64,000 nucleotides of DNA, from positions 46,545,844-46,609,843 of the forward strand of contig NC_052505.1 in assembly GCF_014356525.2 (NCBI RefSeq), read 5' to 3'. Below the pieces are notes generated by a model that ran no database searches, was not told the origin of the DNA, and was given only the letters and a program-made list of their open reading frames with translations. Position 1 is the first letter of the stretch. Every line of letters begins with the position of its first letter. Shown in pieces: positions 59,591-64,000 of the stretch. The translations under genes and the position numbers were made by a program. Source of the stretch: Nilaparvata lugens. Lineage: Eukaryota; Arthropoda; Insecta; Hemiptera; Delphacidae.

Positions 59591-60512
59591 CGTCGTCGTC
59601 GTCTTCCTACAAGGATTAGGCAAATTGCCTGTTCCGACTTCAAACTCACCATCACATCCATCTTTTACGGGGTCTGCCCACACTTCTCCTTCCAACCGGG
59701 TTATACAACATGACTGCCCTGGGAATACTGTCGCTCTCCATCCGTTCAACATGCTCTTTCCAGTTTTGCCGATTTTCTTCGATCTTCTGCCATATGGAGA
59801 TTATGTTGAGCTCGCTTCTTATATCAACATTATGAAGCCTATCTTCCCTTGTGCACCCTTTTACTGCTCTTAAAAACCTCATTTCGGCAGCCTGTAACCT
59901 ACTCCATTCTTTCTTCCTAGGTATCCAAGATTCAGAGCCATATAAGAGCGTTGGAATAGCCATAACCTTATAGAATTTGAGTTTTGTCTCTCTCCTGGCT
60001 CTGTTTCTCAAAGTCCTATTCATTGTTCCACAAAGGGATTGGAATCTATTCAATTTTACACTCAAGTCTTGGTCCATTTCATAGGTTATATCACAACCCA
60101 AATACTTGAAATGTGATACTTGTTCCAGGACTTTATTAACGAGGACTATTTTAGATCTCAATGGATATTTTCCCTGGAAAGCCATCACCTTCGTTTTGCT
60201 GAATGAGATCTTCATGCCATACTCAGCACTGAGGAGATTCAGATGGTATAATGCTCTCTGCAGATCATCCTCAGTTTCTTGCAATAGTACCTGGTCATCA
60301 GCGAACCACAGTGAACTGAGAATCATTGTAGGAGATATTTGGATGCCTCCTTGTATCTTTTGCTTCCAACTTCTACACAGATCATCAGCATACACATTGA
60401 ACAATGTTGGAGAGAGCGGACAACCTTGTCTTAAGCCAACATTGGTGCAAATTTCCTGTGTTAATGAACCTGAACAATCCAAGATTATAGTCGTTCCATG
60501 ATACAAGCTCTT
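59591..60512 (-). mobile_element. 5'-truncated RTE-like LINE inserted in octamer array
   Basis: Read on the minus strand, the insert starts abruptly at 60512 inside reverse transcriptase coding sequence and ends with CCTAATCCTTGTAGGAAGAC and a (GAC)n tail (59591-59603). A short-microsatellite tail fits RTE-type non-LTR elements. Both sides are AAATGTTT octamers, so the LINE has split an existing array. The repeated flank hides any target duplication. Confidence 0.8.
59652..60506 (-). pseudogene. LINE reverse transcriptase, N-terminally truncated
   Basis: The 284-residue frame contains GLRQGCPLSPTLFN near residue 24 and the catalytic FADD motif (LWFADDQVLL) near residue 68. Further on come the thumb region with YLGCDI, TLLYGSESW and a C-terminal GRRSVGRPRKRW. 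This domain order is that of RTE/BovB-like and related non-LTR reverse transcriptases. The endonuclease and the N-terminal half of the reverse transcriptase are missing. No stops interrupt what is left, so the insertion is probably recent, but it cannot move by itself. Confidence 0.88.
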
Positions 60513-60913
60513 GATGTTTAAATGTTTAAATGTTTAAATGTTTAAATGTTTAAATGTTTAAATGTTTAAATGTTTAAATGTTTAAATGTTTAAATGTTAA
60601 ATGTTTAAATGTTTGAATGTTTGAATGTTTGAATGTTTGAATGTTTAAATGTTTAAATGTTTGAATGTTTAAATGTTTAAATGTTTAAATGTTTAAATGT
60701 TTGAATGTTTGAATGTTTAATGTTTAAATGTTTAATGTTTAAATGTTTGAATGTTTGAATGTTTAAATGTTTAAATGTTTAAATGTTTAATGTTTAAATG
60801 TTTAAATGTTTAAATGTTTAAATGTTTAAATGTTCAAATGTTTAAATGTTTAAATGTTTAAATGTTTAAATGTTTAAATGTTTAAATGTTTGAATGTTTA
60901 AATGTTTAAATGT
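60513..60913. repeat. (AAATGTTT)n minisatellite, main array
   Basis: About 50 units of an 8-bp motif, with GAATGTTT variants and occasional 7-bp units that lack one A. It is bounded on the left by the LINE and on the right by BEL copy C; the right junction shares AAATG with pol. Confidence 0.95.
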
Positions 60914-60916
60914 TAA

Positions 60917-61324
60917 ATGAGCGCGGATCCGAGTGAACCCCTCGCCCTCACACCGGCTCATTTTCTCACTTTGACACCTCTTAAGTACCTTCCTATGTTA
61001 AATGTGGAAGATCGTCCAATGAATCGATTGGATCGGTTTGAATTAGTCAATCAAATGGTTCAGTCTTTCTGGAGTCGTTGGCGCAAAGAATACTTACATG
61101 AATTACAAACCCGTGTGAAATGGTGTAAGGATTCCACCCCTCTCACGGTTGGTACAATCGTCCTAGTGGATCAACCAAATGTCGCACCGTTGAAATGGCC
61201 TCTGGGGGTGATTGAGGAAGTATTTCCCGGTGCTGACGGTGTCGTTCGAGTGGCTATGGTGCGGTGCGCCAATGGTCGCTTCAAAAGGCCGGCTACAAAG
61301 TTGTATCCGTTGCCTACTCAATAA
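60917..61324 (+). pseudogene. BEL copy C: pol C-terminal fragment
   Basis: 135 codons identical to the last part of the copy A gag-pol frame, from about residue 1573 (MSADPSEPL), just after the integrase DDE region, to the natural stop. The integrase core is absent. It starts where the octamer array ends, and the array's AAATG doubles as the first bases of the fragment. Confidence 0.88.
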
Positions 61325-61453
61325 TTTTCCTTTTGCATTTTTTGTTTTATTCTCGTTTTGTTTTATTTTTATTTCTTTCGTCGTTTATTCATTGTTTTTT
61401 CGTTTCTTTGTTCTCTAGCCTTGTCTGAAAATAGCTTTTCAGCCGGGGGGGGA

Positions 61454-62111
61454 TGTTGGAGCCAGCTCTAGTTTTCATTTTTCGTTTTTGAATTGGACGC
61501 GCGCTCCTCGTTCAGTTCGTATTTCTTTCACTTGAGTGCGTCGCGCTCACTAGCCGGTAGGCTGTTTTTTCAGTTCAGTCTCGCTTTGTAATAGCTTGCC
61601 TCGAGTCGGGAATTGATAATTATTATTCGTCGATCATTCCCAGAAGAAAATCGTTCTTCAAATTATTATTTTTTCGTTAATGTTAAATCGTACACCATAA
61701 ACCTACGTTTGGAAGAGTGTTTGCCAAACTCCCTTTAGTTGAAAGTTTTAAACTATTATTTTTCGATTGGAAAGTTCACCGATCTATAGTCTTTAAAGAC
61801 ATTGTAAATATCTCGTCAGAAATATATGTGCAACGTTATATGATGGAAGCCGAATTTACCAACAGTAGATGACAATTAAGCTTGCCTTTTCACCATCCTT
61901 GATTCATCTCCTACCTCGGGGACACCTGAATACCTTACCTGGGAGTTGTAAGCTCAATAATATAAATATTACATTAGGTACTCTGCAGATTTTCGGTGAG
62001 TTGTTCTTTTATATATTCATTGCATGTACTTGTTTCTGTAGAGATATCACTTGTTTCTTTTCTATTCAATACAGTCCACTTTACATCAAAATTATTGATT
62101 ACCAATTTAAA
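61454..62111 (+). repeat. 3' LTR of BEL copy C
   Basis: Starts TGTTGGAGCC after the same polypurine tract and is nearly identical to LTR A until ACCAATTTAAA at 62111, where it changes into unrelated sequence. Confidence 0.85.
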
Positions 62112-62670
62112 TTCCCAGCAATTATTGACTATTTCTTTTTAACTTCCATCCAACTTTTGGCGACTTCATTCCGGTCCTTGTAGATGTCAAGACTTTTATC
62201 CCAAAGAGCAGGTCGGTTGCAAACTGCAGTAATCAACAGCTCCACATCAACTCAGACATTGTGTAATGACAGGTGTCAAAGTCAAGTCAAGTAAACAACT
62301 GACAAGTCAACAAGTGTCAACTGGAGAAGTGAGTGAGCAAGCACAGTGCTGCCATAATGCGAAAAGCATAACCATTGTATCAACTATTCTAAATTATCGT
62401 ACTGTATTTCGTGAAGCCATGCTTTGTTAAAGCCAGTTACTCAGAAAGCGTTTTTTTGTTGTTCGATGTTTTGTCATCCTTATGAATTCTGTTGAAGCAA
62501 ACATAATGTCATTTAAGAAGTTGAGCTGAACCTGTATAAAGAATTCATAGAATTCTTAGAATTCATAGGAACGGTAAAAAATCAATTTCACGAAAATCGA
62601 TGTACATGTAACTGGATTTAGAAGATCAATACGATAATGTGCTCTATCACAATTTAATCACATAAATGTT
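62112..62670. other. noncoding stretch, no supported gene
   Basis: Begins right after LTR C. A moderately GC-richer part around 62150-62340 includes GTCAAGTCAAGTAAACAACT and similar short repeats (AAGTCAA), but no gene or element was recognised. Confidence 0.4.
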
Positions 62671-62671
62671 C

Positions 62672-63668
62672 AAGTGAAAACGTTGGGCGCAAACCTTCTG
62701 CCATGAGGAGACAAATAAATTTATGAAAAGCTTGATAGCTTGAATAGTGATCTGATATTTGTTACACGTTTTTATTCTAAGACATAATATGTCTTGGACT
62801 AATTTTTAATTATTCTTCAATCAGCAGGAAAACTTTGGTTTTTCAAAGTTATCTTACTCCCTTATTTTGGGGTATTTTCAGAAATCAAGATGAATTTCCT
62901 ACACGAATACAGTGTAAGTTGTATTATAATAGCTACAGTACTTACGTACTGTATAGTACAGTACCTAGGCCTAAGGCCTATTTCACACGATAGGAGACGT
63001 GCAACTTGAACACTGAACAGTGTTAACGTTTTTTTGTCGAAGTACATTGAGTCAAATCGTGTCTTTCACATGGTGACTCCTATCCAGGAACCTCGTTTTG
63101 TCACGTCTTTTCCCCTCGAGGCAAGCAGAGGCAAGATCTAACAACTATGCCGACGTTTGCTCAAAGTAAATGACTCATCACTTTTTCTCAAAGTCTAACT
63201 TCCTTAAAAATATAGATAGAAGATTTCTGATTTCGGATTTGGATTCAGCGACCCCAAATTCTTTAAAGCGTAAGTCCCGTTTTCGAAATATCCGAGAACA
63301 AGGAAGTTATTGCTGTTTTTAATAAAGCTTTCTATATCATATAATTATACGGTACAAACAAACAGGTACTGTACTATACAGTACGTAAGTACTGTAGCTA
63401 TTATAATACAACTTACACTGTTTTCGTGTAGGAAATTTGGTAGGTTATTTATCTTGATTTCTGAAAATACCCCAAATAAGGGAGTAAGATAACTTTGAAA
63501 AACCAAAGTTTTCCTGCCGATTGAAGAAACATTAAAAATTAGTCTAAGACATATTATGTCTTAGAATAAAACGTGTAACAAATATCAGATCACTATTCAA
63601 GCTATCAAGCTTTTTATAAATTTATTTGTCTCCTCATGGCAGAAGGTTTGCGCCCAACGTTTTCACTT
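62672..63668. mobile_element. 1-kb fold-back element
   Basis: Arms of about 295-305 bp (62672-62966 and 63364-63668) are inverted copies, beginning AAGTGAAAACGTTGGGCGC and ending with the complement. They include TTACTCCCTTATTT and a nested palindromic stretch around GTACTGTATAGTACAGTA. The unique centre is about 400 bp. The minus frame at 62862-63047 and the plus frame at 63310-63492 are the same sequence seen from opposite arms and not genes. The right arm runs directly into the octamer array. Confidence 0.85.
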
Positions 63669-64000
63669 AAATGTTTAAATGTTTAAATGTTTAATGTTTA
63701 AATGTTAAATGTTTAATGTTTAAATGTTTAAATGTTTAATGTTTAAATGTTTAATTTTAAATGTTTAATGTTTAAATGTTTAAATGTTTAAATGTTAAAT
63801 GTTTAAATGTTTAAATGTTTAAATGTTTAAATGTTAAATGTTTAAATGTTTAAATGTTTAAATGTTAAATGTTTAAAGTTTAAATGTTTAAATGTTTAAA
63901 TGTTTAAATGTTTAAATGTTTAAATGTTTAAATGTTTAAATGTTTAAATGTTTAAATGTTTAAATGTTTAAATGTTTAATGTTTAAATGTTTAAATGTTT
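63669..64000. repeat. (AAATGTTT)n minisatellite, second array
   Basis: At least 330 bp of the same 8-bp motif with 7-bp variants, running off the end of the window. Its kind matches the array at 60513-60913. Confidence 0.95.

Noticed and set aside
62862..63492. Two similar 60-codon frames on opposite strands
   Set aside because: They are the two arms of the fold-back element read from each side.

Overview
The window is AT-rich eukaryotic DNA, almost certainly from an insect genome. The evidence is splice-type signals, a BEL/Pao retrotransposon, non-LTR (LINE) reverse transcriptase remnants, several fold-back/MITE-type elements and many microsatellites. Several dispersed repeats resemble ones I associate with planthoppers (Hemiptera, Delphacidae), but that is recollection and not proof. 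There are no operons and no prokaryotic features.

Layout. About 1-41 kb is intergenic or intronic DNA dominated by repeats. It holds a fold-back MITE with a clear target-site duplication (about 2.0 kb), a pair of oppositely oriented dispersed repeats (0.9-1.3 and 9.4-9.8 kb), a 740-bp tandem repeat carrying LINE C-terminal remnants and (AAT)n tracts (13.4-15.0 kb), a LINE C-terminal fragment (16.6-17.0 kb), a 1.49-kb tandem duplication containing a GC-richer, exon-like island (22.3-25.3 kb), a 68-bp minisatellite (25.7-26.2 kb), a tRNA-derived SINE-like head (28.3 kb) and a fold-back element flanked by TA (28.7-29.3 kb). Two or three GC-richer patches (7.3-7.6, 30.4-30.8, 37.1-37.5 kb) look like untranslated first exons or promoters, but no gene can be proved there.

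The one convincing host gene is an F-box/leucine-rich-repeat protein at 42125-43357 (+). It starts exactly at a 3' splice acceptor. Immediately upstream is an 841-bp near-palindrome whose two arms each carry the same short exon-like reading frame.

From 48.7 kb to the end the window is a retroelement nest. A BEL/Pao element with an intact 1707-codon gag-pol frame has lost most of its 5' LTR. Two further 5'-truncated copies follow in the same orientation (from 55.2 and 60.9 kb), each ending in its own LTR. One begins with an LTR piece fused in frame to the RNase H/integrase half of pol. Between and after them lie a THAP-domain frame, a 248-bp fold-back element, a 5'-truncated RTE-like LINE inserted into an (AAATGTTT)n minisatellite, a 1-kb fold-back element and another long (AAATGTTT)n array running off the window.

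Most of the DNA is therefore explained by mobile elements. The points most worth checking are the mirrored reading frame upstream of the F-box gene, the chimeric BEL copies and their microhomology breakpoints, and the duplicated GC-rich island at 22-25 kb.
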